The notes below the pieces were generated by a model. That model worked only from the letters and a program-made list of their open reading frames with translations. It did not search any database and was not told the DNA's origin. From Phormidium tenue FACHB-1050 (GTDB taxonomy: Bacteria; Cyanobacteriota; Cyanobacteriia; Pseudanabaenales; Pseudanabaenaceae), in the NCBI RefSeq assembly GCF_014696925.1, contig NZ_JACJQY010000006.1, forward strand, positions 107,284 to 171,283: a stretch of 64,000 nt of DNA, given 5' to 3'. Shown here piece by piece: positions 52,631 to 62,877 of the stretch. How positions within the stretch are numbered: position 1 is the stretch's first letter; each line of letters starts with the position of its first letter. A program made the translations under genes and the position numbers.

Positions 52631-53451
52631 GCCGACCTCTGATTAGCAAGAAAAATTCATGGAATAATTTCGAGAAATGTGTTTTGGAAGTATTCAATAT
52701 TGCATTAATGATGCTACATGAAAAACCAACTCTTCCGATAGAAGAGGATAGTGTAAAAAGTGTTGACACTCTAAATCGTCAATTAGATTGCTGTTTACCT
52801 CACGCCATCATGAAGTGGGAGAAGATTAATAATGCAGAAATTCCAACAACTCCAAAACCAAATCTTCGTCAACAGCCTGACCTTAATAATGATCAAGTGA
52901 TTAATGATTATGAGAGGACAAAACCTGATTTCCAATGGGAACTTAGGGACAGATCGGGAAGTAGCGATAATCTAAACTCAATTTTTATAAATTATGCGAT
53001 TGAATGTAAGCGGTTAGGGAAAGACTTGTCGTCACAGAGAAATCTAAATAAGGAATATGTTTACAAAGGTATTCTTAGGTTTACAACAAATACACATCGT
53101 TATGGTCAATCTACTTCTTCAGGATTAATGATTGGATATGTCCAAAATACTGACTTACAGATAATTCTGAATGAAGTAAGTAATTTTACTTTGTCTACTT
53201 CTTTACCTGAACCTTTGCTTTCATCCAAAGGTTGGGAAAAGGGTGTTAGTAGACTAGATCATAAGTTAGATAGACCAGATATTGAGCCTACACTTTTTGA
53301 ATTAAGACACCTGTGGATAGATTTACGCCATCATTATCAACAACCATCAAGTTCTTCCATAAAAAAGGCTAGTACACGAAAGAAATCAACAGCACAGAAA
53401 TCTAAATCGTCAAAAAGTAGACCCAATAAAGATTCTAGCGTTGCAGAATAA
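52627..53451 (+). CDS. Putative PD-(D/E)xK nuclease paired with the methyltransferase
   Basis: A 274-aa protein that I assign as a nuclease by motif: KPDFQWEL (Asp101) and YAIECKRL (Glu126, Lys128) give the D-x25-E-x-K layout of the PD-(D/E)xK fold. A lysine/serine-rich tail (about 240-268) may contact DNA. The start overlaps the methyltransferase stop (ATGA), so the two are made together. It is probably the restriction partner. Other roles of this fold, such as repair or resolvase activity, are possible. It shares the low GC and absence of HIP1 with the methyltransferase. Confidence 0.65.
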   Translation: MSRPLISKKNSWNNFEKCVLEVFNIALMMLHEKPTLPIEEDSVKSVDTLNRQLDCCLPHAIMKWEKINNAEIPTTPKPNLRQQPDLNNDQVINDYERTKPDFQWELRDRSGSSDNLNSIFINYAIECKRLGKDLSSQRNLNKEYVYKGILRFTTNTHRYGQSTSSGLMIGYVQNTDLQIILNEVSNFTLSTSLPEPLLSSKGWEKGVSRLDHKLDRPDIEPTLFELRHLWIDLRHHYQQPSSSSIKKASTRKKSTAQKSKSSKSRPNKDSSVAE

Positions 53452-53562
53452 TACATAAATTAGGCGGATTTCAGAAATCAGCGGTTAGTCTAAATCTTGT
53501 TTCTAAGCCTCTAACAAATCTTTGTTTTATATTCAAATCAGCAACGCCTTTAATCCCACCCC

Positions 53563-56500
53563 ATGACCTTCACAGCAGTCCTAGAGAACATAGCCCGATC
53601 GCCGATCGCCACAAAAATAGGCGAGAAACTTAAAACAGCAAAAAGCATATCTCTATCAGGACTATCACGCTTAGGCAAAGGACTGATTAGCACCCACCTA
53701 TGTCAACAACAAGCCCAACCATTAGTCATCGTCACCGCCACCGTTGAAGAAGCAACTCGCTGGGCTTTACAACTCCAGTCAATGTCATGGTGCGTTTATC
53801 TATATCAACCCCTTGACACATTTCCCTACGAATCAGCCCAAATCGATTTAGAAACCGCTTGGACAAGGATTGAGATATTAGCGGAATTGCTTGCCAAACC
53901 ACAGCATAATCTAGCGATCGCTACCACCATTAACGCACTACAACCCCATCTACCATCCACTCAAGTATTCCAAAAACATAGCATCTATCTCAATATCGGC
54001 AATTCACAATCAGTTAAATTACTTGCCGAGGCTTTTTCCAGATTAGGATATGAAGAAGTCAAAGAAGTAAAAGAATCAAAACAGTGGAGCCGCAAAGGAT
54101 TTAGTTTTGAAGTGTTTCCAGTTAATCGAAATCTACCAGTGCGCCTAAGCTGCAATCGCGGTACTGTCGAGAAAATCAGAGAATTTGACCCCACTAATCC
54201 TAAAAGCTTCACCGACCTATCCAGCATCGCGATTGCCCCTGTCGATTTGGATGAGTTGGTTTCTGCTCATAAAGCTACATTACTGCATTACTTACCCAAG
54301 AACTTTGTCGTTGCTATTGATGAACCCGAACAATGTCAGAGCTATGGCGATCGCTGGTACGAAGCTGCGGAAGAACTTTATCAAAATCAATATCCTCAAG
54401 CCGATACACTGAAACTGCATTGGGACTTTGCTAAGTGTATGAGTGAGGCAAAGAAATTTCAGATGCTTCAACTTAGTGAGCGATCGCTTAAACCCAAAGC
54501 CAATATTTTTGATTTTGCCAGTGCTTCTATTCCCATAGTTCCCCATCAGTTTGACCAGATTGCGACGTTGATTCGTGAATATTTCAAATCAGAATATCAA
54601 GTCACGCTGATTTCGGCGCAACCTTTGCGCGTGGCAACTCTGCTCAAGGAGTATGACTGCATTGCTAACTTTGTCAGTGATCCTGATGATTTACAGTCCA
54701 TTGCGCGGATTCAGAAAGCTGGTAAACCTGTGATTTTGAAATATTCGGGACTGATGGAGATGCAAGGCTTTGTTTTGCCTAGTTGCAAGATGGCGCTCTT
54801 GACCGATCGCGAATTATTTGGACAGCAATTACTAGCCTCACCAACTTTTGTGCATCCCTCACGGATGAATACGGCTAAGTCAGTTAATCCTGACGAGCTA
54901 AATGTGGGTGATTATGTCGTGCATCGTAAGTATGGGATTGGTAAGTTTACGCGCTTTGAAACCATTGAAGTGAAGGGAGAAAAGCAACCGCATTATATCG
55001 TTGAGTTTGCTGATGGTAAGACTGCGGTGGCGATCGCGCCAGAAAATGAGAAGATCCTCTCCCGCTATCGCAGTGCTTCTAATAAACCTCCTAAGTTAAG
55101 CAGCATCGCCAATACAAAGGGCTGGGATAACGCTCTCAGCAAGTGCCAAAAGGAGATTTACAAGTTAGCAAGGGATTTACTGCAACTCTATGTCCGTCGT
55201 GCTAATTTAGTCGGCTATGCTTTTCCATCTGATACCGATTGGCAACAGGAGATGGAGGATTCTTTTCCCTATCAACTTACGCCCGATCAGGTCAAAGCTG
55301 TTCAAGATGTGAAGCAAGACATGGAAAGCGATCGCCCGATGGATCGTTTAGTTTGTGGTGATGTCGGATTTGGTAAAACAGAGGTAGCGGTAAGGGCAAT
55401 TTTTAAGGCGGTTTGTGCGGGTAAGCAAGTAGCTCTGTTAGCACCGACGACGATTCTGGCGCAACAGCATTTTCATACGCTCCAAACTCGGTTTGCGGCT
55501 TATCCCTTCACGGTAGATATCGTGAATCGGTTTCGCCCTGCGAAGGAGCGCAAGCAGGTTTTACAAGAGGTTGCGGATGGGAAAGTACAAGTCATTGTTG
55601 GTACGCATCAACTGTTGTCTAAAGATGTTGAGTTTCACGATTTGGGTTTGCTGGTAATTGATGAGGAACAACGCTTTGGGACTTTGCAGAAGGAGAAAAT
55701 CAAGACGATGAAGGGGAATGTGGATTTATTGACTCTGAGTGCTACACCGATTCCGCGCACTCTCTATGCGGCTCTTTCTGGAGTACGGGAAATGAGTGTA
55801 ATTGCGACTCCTCCTCCCTCAAGGCGATCGATTCAAACCCATTTGTCTGCCTATGATGCGTCACTGGTGAAAACAGCAATTCGGCATGAGTTAGATCGTG
55901 GTGGTCAGGTGTTTTATGTTGTACCGCGTATTGAGGGCATTGAGGCGATCGCTGTTTCTTTGCAAGCGATGTTGCCAAATGTGAGATTGGCGATCGCTCA
56001 TGGACAGATGCAGGAGTCGGAGTTAGAAGCGGCGATGGTTGCTTTTAATAACAATGAGGCGGATATTCTCCTCTGTACCACGATTATTGAGTCGGGTTTG
56101 GATATTCCGCGTGTGAATACGATTGTGATTGAGGATGCTCATAAATTGGGTTTGGCGCAACTTTATCAATTGCGTGGTCGGGTTGGTCGGGCGGGGATTC
56201 AGGCTCATGCCTATTTGCTGTATCCGCCTAACCTTGAGTTGACAGATTCAGCGAAGAGGAGATTGGATGCAATTCAGGAATTTAGTCAGCTTGGTTCGGG
56301 TTATCAACTGGCGATGCGTGATATGGAAATTCGTGGGTTGGGGGATTTATTGGGTGAGGAGCAGTCGGGTCAGGCGGATGTGATTGGCTTTGCGCTATAC
56401 ATGGATTTACTTCAGGAATATATTAATGAGTTACGGGGGAAGATTTTGCCTGAAGTTGCGGATACTGAGCTTCAGTTGCCACGTTTGGTGGCTTTTATTC

Positions 56501-56904
56501 CTGACACTTATATAGAGGACAAGGAGACGAAGATTAATGCTTATTTGACTTTGGCAAAGGTGAAGTCGAAGGAGGAGATTCTCAAGTTGGCTGCGGTTTG
56601 GGAGGGGGTGTATGGGGCTTTGCCTGAAGAAACTCAGGTATTGCTCAGGGTAATGGAATTGAAGTTGGTGGCGAGGAAGGTTGGGGTGTTTCGCATTTAT
56701 GCTTCAGAGGATGGGCGCGATCTGTTTCTGGACTCGAAGCTTACGGATTCACTTTGGGAGTTACTTCATGCCAAGATCCCGATTGAGTTCTATTATCGTT
56801 TTACTTTCGATAAGGGGAGAATTAAGATCACGAGTCTGGCTCTCCTTCCTGGGGATAAGCAGGTGCATTTCTTGATTGAGTGGTTGGGCTGTTTTTTAAA
56901 TTGA
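53563..56904 (+). CDS. mfd: Transcription-repair coupling factor, divergent copy
   Basis: A 1113-aa ATP-dependent translocase that removes stalled RNA polymerase and recruits UvrA. It has UvrB-like N-terminal domains, a CarD-like RNA-polymerase-interaction domain ([16 protein letters not shown]), helicase motif I GDVGFGKT (599-606), motif II DEEQ (700-703), [18 protein letters not shown], and a complete C-terminal domain. The degenerate UvrB-like head ([14 protein letters not shown]) has no intact Walker A, as usual for Mfd. It has HIP1 sites and normal composition. Mfd is usually a single-copy chromosomal gene; finding it on a conjugative element is unusual. Confidence 0.9.
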   Translation: MTFTAVLENIARSPIATKIGEKLKTAKSISLSGLSRLGKGLISTHLCQQQAQPLVIVTATVEEATRWALQLQSMSWCVYLYQPLDTFPYESAQIDLETAWTRIEILAELLAKPQHNLAIATTINALQPHLPSTQVFQKHSIYLNIGNSQSVKLLAEAFSRLGYEEVKEVKESKQWSRKGFSFEVFPVNRNLPVRLSCNRGTVEKIREFDPTNPKSFTDLSSIAIAPVDLDELVSAHKATLLHYLPKNFVVAIDEPEQCQSYGDRWYEAAEELYQNQYPQADTLKLHWDFAKCMSEAKKFQMLQLSERSLKPKANIFDFASASIPIVPHQFDQIATLIREYFKSEYQVTLISAQPLRVATLLKEYDCIANFVSDPDDLQSIARIQKAGKPVILKYSGLMEMQGFVLPSCKMALLTDRELFGQQLLASPTFVHPSRMNTAKSVNPDELNVGDYVVHRKYGIGKFTRFETIEVKGEKQPHYIVEFADGKTAVAIAPENEKILSRYRSASNKPPKLSSIANTKGWDNALSKCQKEIYKLARDLLQLYVRRANLVGYAFPSDTDWQQEMEDSFPYQLTPDQVKAVQDVKQDMESDRPMDRLVCGDVGFGKTEVAVRAIFKAVCAGKQVALLAPTTILAQQHFHTLQTRFAAYPFTVDIVNRFRPAKERKQVLQEVADGKVQVIVGTHQLLSKDVEFHDLGLLVIDEEQRFGTLQKEKIKTMKGNVDLLTLSATPIPRTLYAALSGVREMSVIATPPPSRRSIQTHLSAYDASLVKTAIRHELDRGGQVFYVVPRIEGIEAIAVSLQAMLPNVRLAIAHGQMQESELEAAMVAFNNNEADILLCTTIIESGLDIPRVNTIVIEDAHKLGLAQLYQLRGRVGRAGIQAHAYLLYPPNLELTDSAKRRLDAIQEFSQLGSGYQLAMRDMEIRGLGDLLGEEQSGQADVIGFALYMDLLQEYINELRGKILPEVADTELQLPRLVAFIPDTYIEDKETKINAYLTLAKVKSKEEILKLAAVWEGVYGALPEETQVLLRVMELKLVARKVGVFRIYASEDGRDLFLDSKLTDSLWELLHAKIPIEFYYRFTFDKGRIKITSLALLPGDKQVHFLIEWLGCFLN

Positions 56905-56964
56905 GCATTGGGTAATCTTTCAGTATAAAATTTACTATTAACATCAGTTACAGTGTGAAAATCA

Positions 56965-58911
56965 ATGAGTCCAGATAATCAATCTCTTAACGATCATATA
57001 GATAAATACCTAGAATATTACTGTAATTTATCTCATTCACCCAGCTTTGCTGTTCTTTTAAAAGGTCAATGGGGATCGGGGAAAACGTGGTTTATCAATA
57101 AATATAGAGAAATACTAAAAAAGGAAAATCAAAAGTGCCTATACGTCAGCTTATATGGAATGACAAGTTTTTCCGAGATAGAAGATGCCTTCTTACAACA
57201 GCTTTTACATCCTATTCTTACTTCAAAAGGGGTAGCAGTAGGCTTTAAAATTTTCAAAAGTTTACTAAAAGGTACACTCAAAATTGATTTAGATGGGGAT
57301 GGTAAAGACGATGGAAATTTGAGTATTCAGATCCCAGAGATTAACCTACTTGAACAGTTTAAAGATATCAACAATAGCATATTAATATTTGATGACTTAG
57401 AGCGCTGTAAAATAGATCTAAGTAACTTACTAGGATATATTAACTATTTCGTAGAGCATCAAGGATTAAAGGTAATACTAATAGCAGATGAAGACAAATT
57501 AGAGAATAATCCTGATTATCCTTCTATCAAAGAAAAATTAATAGGAAAAACTTTTGCAATATCTGCTGATTTTGATAGTGCGTTAAAAAACTTTATTGAG
57601 GTGGTTAATTACAAGGAAGTTGAAAAGTTTCTTTCTGAAAGTACCATATTAATAAAAGAAATCTATAAACAAGCTAAATATGAGAATCTAAGAAATTTAA
57701 AGCAAATTATTTTAGATTTTGATAGAATATTTGCAGTATTGCTACAAAAAGCAAAAAATAATCCAGAAATTTTGCAAGATATTTTGCAGTCACTTATGGC
57801 TTTTTCTATTGAAATTAAGCGAGGTGATATGTCGCCTAAAGATATTACTAAACTAGAAGATGTATATATATCAAAATTGACCGAGGAAACTAATTTACAA
57901 CAGTCGTTTAATCCTACTAATAATCAAAGCGATACAAAATTAACGAAACTTCAACAAAGTCTCGGCAGATACACTTCTATTAACCTATATGATCCTCTTC
58001 CAAGTAGACAGTGGTGGGAAGTTTTTTTTGATAAGGGGATCATAGATGAAAAAGAATTAAATCAGTCAATACTTAACAGATATTTTCAGAATAAAAATAC
58101 TGCAAATTGGATTAGATTGTGGCATTATTCTGATGTCTCTGATGATGAATTTAATAATTTACTTAATGAAGTAGTTCTAGAGTTTAGCAATAGAAAATAC
58201 AATGAAATTGGAATAATTAAGCATGTAGTTGGTTTACTTTTAGTGTTCTCTGATGCTGAACTTTATGATAAATCTAAAGAAGAAATTATTAGAGATTCAA
58301 AGCTTTATATTGATTATTTAAAAAATAATAGCCCTAATGTTTTGACGAGTCCATCAACAATTGGAGATGTAGTTGGTATGTATGCTGGGCTTGGTTTTCA
58401 GGGCAAAGAAATCGATGAATTTAAAGAACTATTATCTTATATTAGTAATATTAAAGAAATAGCAAGAGAAGAGGGGATGTCCAGTGCTTGTGAAGAATTA
58501 CTTAATATTATGCAGAATGATAGTACAAAATTCCGTAGAATGGTCTCTCTAAGTGAATCTCGAGATGGTGATACAGTGGAAAAAAGATATTATGAAACTC
58601 CTATATTTAAATATATTAACCCCACTATTTTCATAGAGAAGCTACTATCAATGAATCTTGAAGATCAACGTGATATTCTTTGGACACTGAGTGAAAGATA
58701 TAGATATAATAATATTAATGAAAATCTAGTCGAAGATTTAAAATTTCTCAAATCTATTCAGGAATTATTGCAAGTGGAAATAACTGATAGAAGGAAACAC
58801 AAAAAAGTTAGTGGATTTGTTCTAGAGCAATACGTCAACCACTATCTAGATAAAGCTATTGACTATCTAGATAGTGCTATTAAAAGACTTAAAAACGAAG
58901 TTGCTATATAA
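56965..58911 (+). CDS. KAP-family P-loop NTPase
   Basis: A 648-aa protein with the KAP NTPase layout: Walker A GQWGSGKT (34-41) after the typical opening DKYLEYYCNLS, and Walker B LIFDDLERCKIDL, followed by VILIADEDKL. The transmembrane insertion common in KAP proteins is not visible, so it seems soluble. Between Walker A and B sits DLDGDGKDDG, an EF-hand-like loop. The C-terminal half (about 330-648) is helical and without known domain. The gene is very AT-rich and has no HIP1 site, unlike its neighbours, so it was probably acquired. KAP NTPases occur in anti-phage and conflict systems, which is the best guess for its job. Confidence 0.78.
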   Translation: MSPDNQSLNDHIDKYLEYYCNLSHSPSFAVLLKGQWGSGKTWFINKYREILKKENQKCLYVSLYGMTSFSEIEDAFLQQLLHPILTSKGVAVGFKIFKSLLKGTLKIDLDGDGKDDGNLSIQIPEINLLEQFKDINNSILIFDDLERCKIDLSNLLGYINYFVEHQGLKVILIADEDKLENNPDYPSIKEKLIGKTFAISADFDSALKNFIEVVNYKEVEKFLSESTILIKEIYKQAKYENLRNLKQIILDFDRIFAVLLQKAKNNPEILQDILQSLMAFSIEIKRGDMSPKDITKLEDVYISKLTEETNLQQSFNPTNNQSDTKLTKLQQSLGRYTSINLYDPLPSRQWWEVFFDKGIIDEKELNQSILNRYFQNKNTANWIRLWHYSDVSDDEFNNLLNEVVLEFSNRKYNEIGIIKHVVGLLLVFSDAELYDKSKEEIIRDSKLYIDYLKNNSPNVLTSPSTIGDVVGMYAGLGFQGKEIDEFKELLSYISNIKEIAREEGMSSACEELLNIMQNDSTKFRRMVSLSESRDGDTVEKRYYETPIFKYINPTIFIEKLLSMNLEDQRDILWTLSERYRYNNINENLVEDLKFLKSIQELLQVEITDRRKHKKVSGFVLEQYVNHYLDKAIDYLDSAIKRLKNEVAI

Positions 58912-58951
58912 ATGGTAAAGCGATCGCTACATTTATCCATCCTTTTGGCTT

Positions 58952-61156
58952 ATGCCTGACAACATCGACTACCTCCAAGGCATCATCGAACGCCTCACCT
59001 TTCACTCCGAAGAGACAGGCTATACCGTGGCGCGGCTAAAAGTACCCAAGGCTCAAGACTTAATCACTGTAGTCGGTAACTTTGCCAATATCCAAGCAGG
59101 ACAGACTCTCGCCCTAGAAGGCACATGGCGATCGCATCCTAAATTTGGCGACCAGTTCCAAGTCACTCAATACCGTGAAACTAAACCCGCCACGATTACA
59201 GGAATTGAGAAATATCTTGGCAGTGGTCTGATTAAAGGCGTGGGACCAGTCACCGCCAAACGCATCGTCACTCATTTTGGCTTAGATACCCTTGACATCA
59301 TTGAAAATGAGATTGACCGTCTGATTGAAGTTCCTGGCATTGCCAAGAAACGGGTGAAGATGATCAAAACTGCTTGGGAAACGCAAAAGGCGATTAAAGA
59401 GGTGATGGTATTCCTGCAAGGGCATGGTGTATCCACTACCTATGCGGTCAAAATATTCAAGCATTATGGCAATGATTCCATTCAGACCGTTTCCGAAAAT
59501 CCCTATCAACTGGCGACAGATATCTATGGCATTGGTTTCTTTACTGCTGACCAAATCGCTCGGAATATTGGTATTGAAGTTAGTTCTGAGTTTCGCAGCA
59601 TTGCGGGAATCTTCCACTGTTTAGGGGAAGCTGCTGAAGATGGTCATTGCTATTTACCGCGAAAAGAGCTAGAAGAGAAAGCGATTAAACTGCTTGCCAT
59701 CGAAGACTATCAGCCAGATCCTGAAACCATCTCTAAAATTGTTCTCCATCTCTCAATTAACGATCGCTTGGTGATGCAAGGCTTAGAAGGAGAGTTCATC
59801 TGCTACAAACCTACTTACTTCCATACTGAACAGAATCTTGCCGAACGGGTTTATCAACTATTGCAACACAAACATCATCCAGATCCTGAACGAGTCAAGG
59901 CTTGGATCGATCGCTACACCACCCAAAGAAATATCCAACTCTCGCCTAAACAACGGGAAGCCGTGGAGATGGCGGCTAGTTCATCGGTGCTTATTCTCAC
60001 AGGTGGACCGGGGACAGGTAAAACTACCACCACCCGCACGATTGTCGCGCTCTGGAAATCGATGGGTAAGGAGATTGCCCTTGCTTCGCCAACGGGTCGG
60101 GCGGCTCAACGATTACAGGAAGTCACGGGTTGTGAAGCGAAGACAATTCACCGTTTTCTAGAGTTTGACCCGAAATCAATGGGATTTAAACGCAATCAGG
60201 AATATCCTCTGACCGCTCAAGCGATCGGTATTGATGAAGCATCGATGCTAGATCTGTTTCTTGCCTTTTCTCTGGTGAAAGCGATTCCATTAGGCGCTCA
60301 ACTACTTCTTGTCGGCGATACCGATCAACTTCCCAGTGTTGGTGCGGGTAATGTTCTCAAAGATTTAATTGATTCTCAGCAAGTCCCTGTGATTACTCTA
60401 ACTGAAGTATTTCGTCAGGCTCAGGCAAGTCAAATTATTCAGAATGCTCACCGTATCAATATGGGTAAGTTTCCGAATATCGAAAAGGTCTCTAATCAGC
60501 CTCAATCTGATTGCCTCTGGCTAGAAATGCCGAATGCTGAAGCGGGTCAGCAGGGTATTTGCGACATTATTACGGAGTTGTTACCCAGTCTGGGCTTTGA
60601 CCCTCAGCAAGATATGCAGGTTCTCTGTCCGATGACTAGAGGTGATGTCGGTACGCGCAATCTCAATGCTGTACTGCAACAGTTACTCAATCCCCCTGAC
60701 GCGATGAAGCCCGAAATTAAGTATGGGAATACGATCTTCCGCTTGGGCGATCGCATTATGCAGCAGGTGAATGACTATAACCGTGAGGTTTTCAATGGGG
60801 ACATTGGTACGATTACGGGTGTAGATTTGGAGGAGCGTGAAGTCACGGTGGTATTTGGCGATCGGCAAGTGGTCTATGATTATGCCGATCTCAATGAGAT
60901 TGCTCTCGCTAGGGCGACGACAATCCATAAGGCTCAGGGCAGCGAGTATCCTGTGGTGATCATGCCTCTGTTTATGCAGCATTTTCTGATGCTTTCTCGT
61001 AATCTGTTCTACACTGGGCTGACTCGTGCGAGAAAGCTTGCCATTATTGTTGGTGAGTCGAAGGCTATCGGGCTGGCGGTTAGACAAGTCAGCGATCGGC
61101 AGAGATATACTTATCTTGCGAAACGGTTAGCAAAGTTTGCCGCTCCTCAATCCTGA
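58952..61156 (+). CDS. RecD2-like DNA helicase
   Basis: A 734-aa superfamily 1B 5'-3' helicase. It has an N-terminal OB-type region (residues 1-80), helix-hairpin-helix segments (GSGLIKGVGPVTAKRI and EVPGIAKKRVKMI), Walker A GGPGTGKT (351-358), IDEASMLDL, GDTDQLPSVGAG and the C-terminal TIHKAQGSEYPVVI. Length agrees with RecD2/TraA-type helicases that act without RecBC. In a conjugative element it may help in repair, replication or DNA transfer. It starts 40 nt after the KAP gene. Confidence 0.9.
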   Translation: MPDNIDYLQGIIERLTFHSEETGYTVARLKVPKAQDLITVVGNFANIQAGQTLALEGTWRSHPKFGDQFQVTQYRETKPATITGIEKYLGSGLIKGVGPVTAKRIVTHFGLDTLDIIENEIDRLIEVPGIAKKRVKMIKTAWETQKAIKEVMVFLQGHGVSTTYAVKIFKHYGNDSIQTVSENPYQLATDIYGIGFFTADQIARNIGIEVSSEFRSIAGIFHCLGEAAEDGHCYLPRKELEEKAIKLLAIEDYQPDPETISKIVLHLSINDRLVMQGLEGEFICYKPTYFHTEQNLAERVYQLLQHKHHPDPERVKAWIDRYTTQRNIQLSPKQREAVEMAASSSVLILTGGPGTGKTTTTRTIVALWKSMGKEIALASPTGRAAQRLQEVTGCEAKTIHRFLEFDPKSMGFKRNQEYPLTAQAIGIDEASMLDLFLAFSLVKAIPLGAQLLLVGDTDQLPSVGAGNVLKDLIDSQQVPVITLTEVFRQAQASQIIQNAHRINMGKFPNIEKVSNQPQSDCLWLEMPNAEAGQQGICDIITELLPSLGFDPQQDMQVLCPMTRGDVGTRNLNAVLQQLLNPPDAMKPEIKYGNTIFRLGDRIMQQVNDYNREVFNGDIGTITGVDLEEREVTVVFGDRQVVYDYADLNEIALARATTIHKAQGSEYPVVIMPLFMQHFLMLSRNLFYTGLTRARKLAIIVGESKAIGLAVRQVSDRQRYTYLAKRLAKFAAPQS

Positions 61157-61260
61157 TTCTTGCTGATAAAGTTTCATGAAAGGAATTAGATAGATTATTG
61201 CCAAGAGGTATAGTGTGGCTCAGTATAGGCTATTTCCCTCAGAGGGGAATTGATGAGGAT

Positions 61261-62877
61261 ATGCAAAAAGCGAAATTTATGTTTAGCAAACTGGGGATTT
61301 GGCTGGGGGCGATCGCTTTGATCGCTGGGTTATTGCTCAATCAAATCTTTTATCCCCACAATATCGCCACCGAAACAATTAATCTAAAACGAGATCGAGA
61401 TCGCCCCCTTGTAGGCAGATTGTATATCCCCGACCAAATAAAAACTCCCTATCCCACGATCATTCTCTGGCATGGCGTTAGCTCTTCTAAAGAAATGATG
61501 GAGCCACTTGCAGTAGAACTAGCCCGCCAAGGTATTGCTGCCATAGCCTTTGATGCTGGCGGATTTGGCGAATCCTATGACAGACCATTTAGCTCAGAAG
61601 AAAATCTCAAGGATGCGAGTGTGGTATTTGATTATGTAAAACAACATCCCGAACGCTTTGACCGATTACATTTGGGCATGGGTGGTCATTCCATGGGAGC
61701 CGCCACAGCGATCGCCTTTGGTTCCGAAACAGCAAGTTCCAAGCAAATCCGCGTTACCATCGCTCTCGGTATGAGTGCAGAGATTAGCCGCACAATCCCT
61801 GCTAACCTCTTGATGGGAATCGGATTGTACGAAGAGTTGCATAGTCCCGCAGCCATGCGCGAAACTTTACAACAGGGAACTGGTGAAGCAACTCAGGAAT
61901 TTCAAATCAAGGGGGATTTTCAAAATGGTTCCGCTAGAAAACTGGTCATTTCCAGTACTTCTAACCATTTGATTGAGCCTTTTGACCCCACCTTAATTCA
62001 AGAAGCTGTAGTTTGGGCTGTGAAAGCCTTGGGTTTACGTGAGAGGTCGGTACTTTTAACGATGCCATTTGTCATGTGGGGATGGTTTCTGATCTTCATC
62101 GGTTCAGTTTTAAGTATTAGTTATGGTCTACGTGAGCTTAATTTTTTGAAGACAAAATTGCGCTTAGTAACAGTGGGAATGGTGGTGATCGCTGCGATTT
62201 TTCTCTGTTTGGGTATGATCGGAGCGATCCCTAGCAGAATGGCAACCAGTCTAGTCTTTCTAGTGGCGACAGTTTTGCCTATCAGTACCTATGCGATCAG
62301 TCAACCCAAGAAACTGACATCATTTTTACAACTGGGCGGACTTTATGTTAGTGCTATCCTCATAGCCTACGCGATCGTCTCCCTTGTCATGCGTTGGCAA
62401 GAGTTGTTGACTAATCCTTCATATCTATTAGGACTACCACAGTTCCTTGTCCAACTTCCAGTGGCGATGATTTATTCGAGGGTTCAAGAATTGAATGCGG
62501 CTATGTTTCCTGTCTACAGCAATGGACTTGTTCCTAGTTGGCATCTTTCCCTTCTCTTTTTGCCCGAACTGATTTATCCCAGTGTGCTTTTAAGCGTGGG
62601 GACTAGATCGGCTGCATGGTTAGTCAGATGGCTACGCCAACCACTAAAACTAGCAAAAGTAGATCGTCCCAGTAAGAAATCTCTGCAATTATTAGGCGGA
62701 CTCAGTTTAGTTTTAGCGATCGTTCTCATTCAACAGGCAAGGATGGGAACTGTCTCTATGGAATATGCGATCATTGCCATAAGTCTACTCGCTCGGATGG
62801 CTTTATTTCCTGCTCTACTAGTTATATTGATTGTGCGATCGCCTCAATTTCAAGCATTAGAAAAACGATGCTTTTAG
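61261..62877 (+). CDS. Membrane-anchored alpha/beta hydrolase
   Basis: A 538-aa protein. An N-terminal membrane helix (about 10-29) is followed by an alpha/beta hydrolase domain with the oxyanion-type ILWHGVSSSK, nucleophile Ser144 in GGHSMGAA, and a candidate catalytic His in SSTSNHLIEPF. The C-terminal half has about seven membrane helices. I use the ATG at 61261 (GAGGAT just before it); the frame runs back to a TTG at 61198. Substrate unknown. It ends 4 nt inside the convergent gene at 62874. Confidence 0.8.
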   Translation: MQKAKFMFSKLGIWLGAIALIAGLLLNQIFYPHNIATETINLKRDRDRPLVGRLYIPDQIKTPYPTIILWHGVSSSKEMMEPLAVELARQGIAAIAFDAGGFGESYDRPFSSEENLKDASVVFDYVKQHPERFDRLHLGMGGHSMGAATAIAFGSETASSKQIRVTIALGMSAEISRTIPANLLMGIGLYEELHSPAAMRETLQQGTGEATQEFQIKGDFQNGSARKLVISSTSNHLIEPFDPTLIQEAVVWAVKALGLRERSVLLTMPFVMWGWFLIFIGSVLSISYGLRELNFLKTKLRLVTVGMVVIAAIFLCLGMIGAIPSRMATSLVFLVATVLPISTYAISQPKKLTSFLQLGGLYVSAILIAYAIVSLVMRWQELLTNPSYLLGLPQFLVQLPVAMIYSRVQELNAAMFPVYSNGLVPSWHLSLLFLPELIYPSVLLSVGTRSAAWLVRWLRQPLKLAKVDRPSKKSLQLLGGLSLVLAIVLIQQARMGTVSMEYAIIAISLLARMALFPALLVILIVRSPQFQALEKRCF

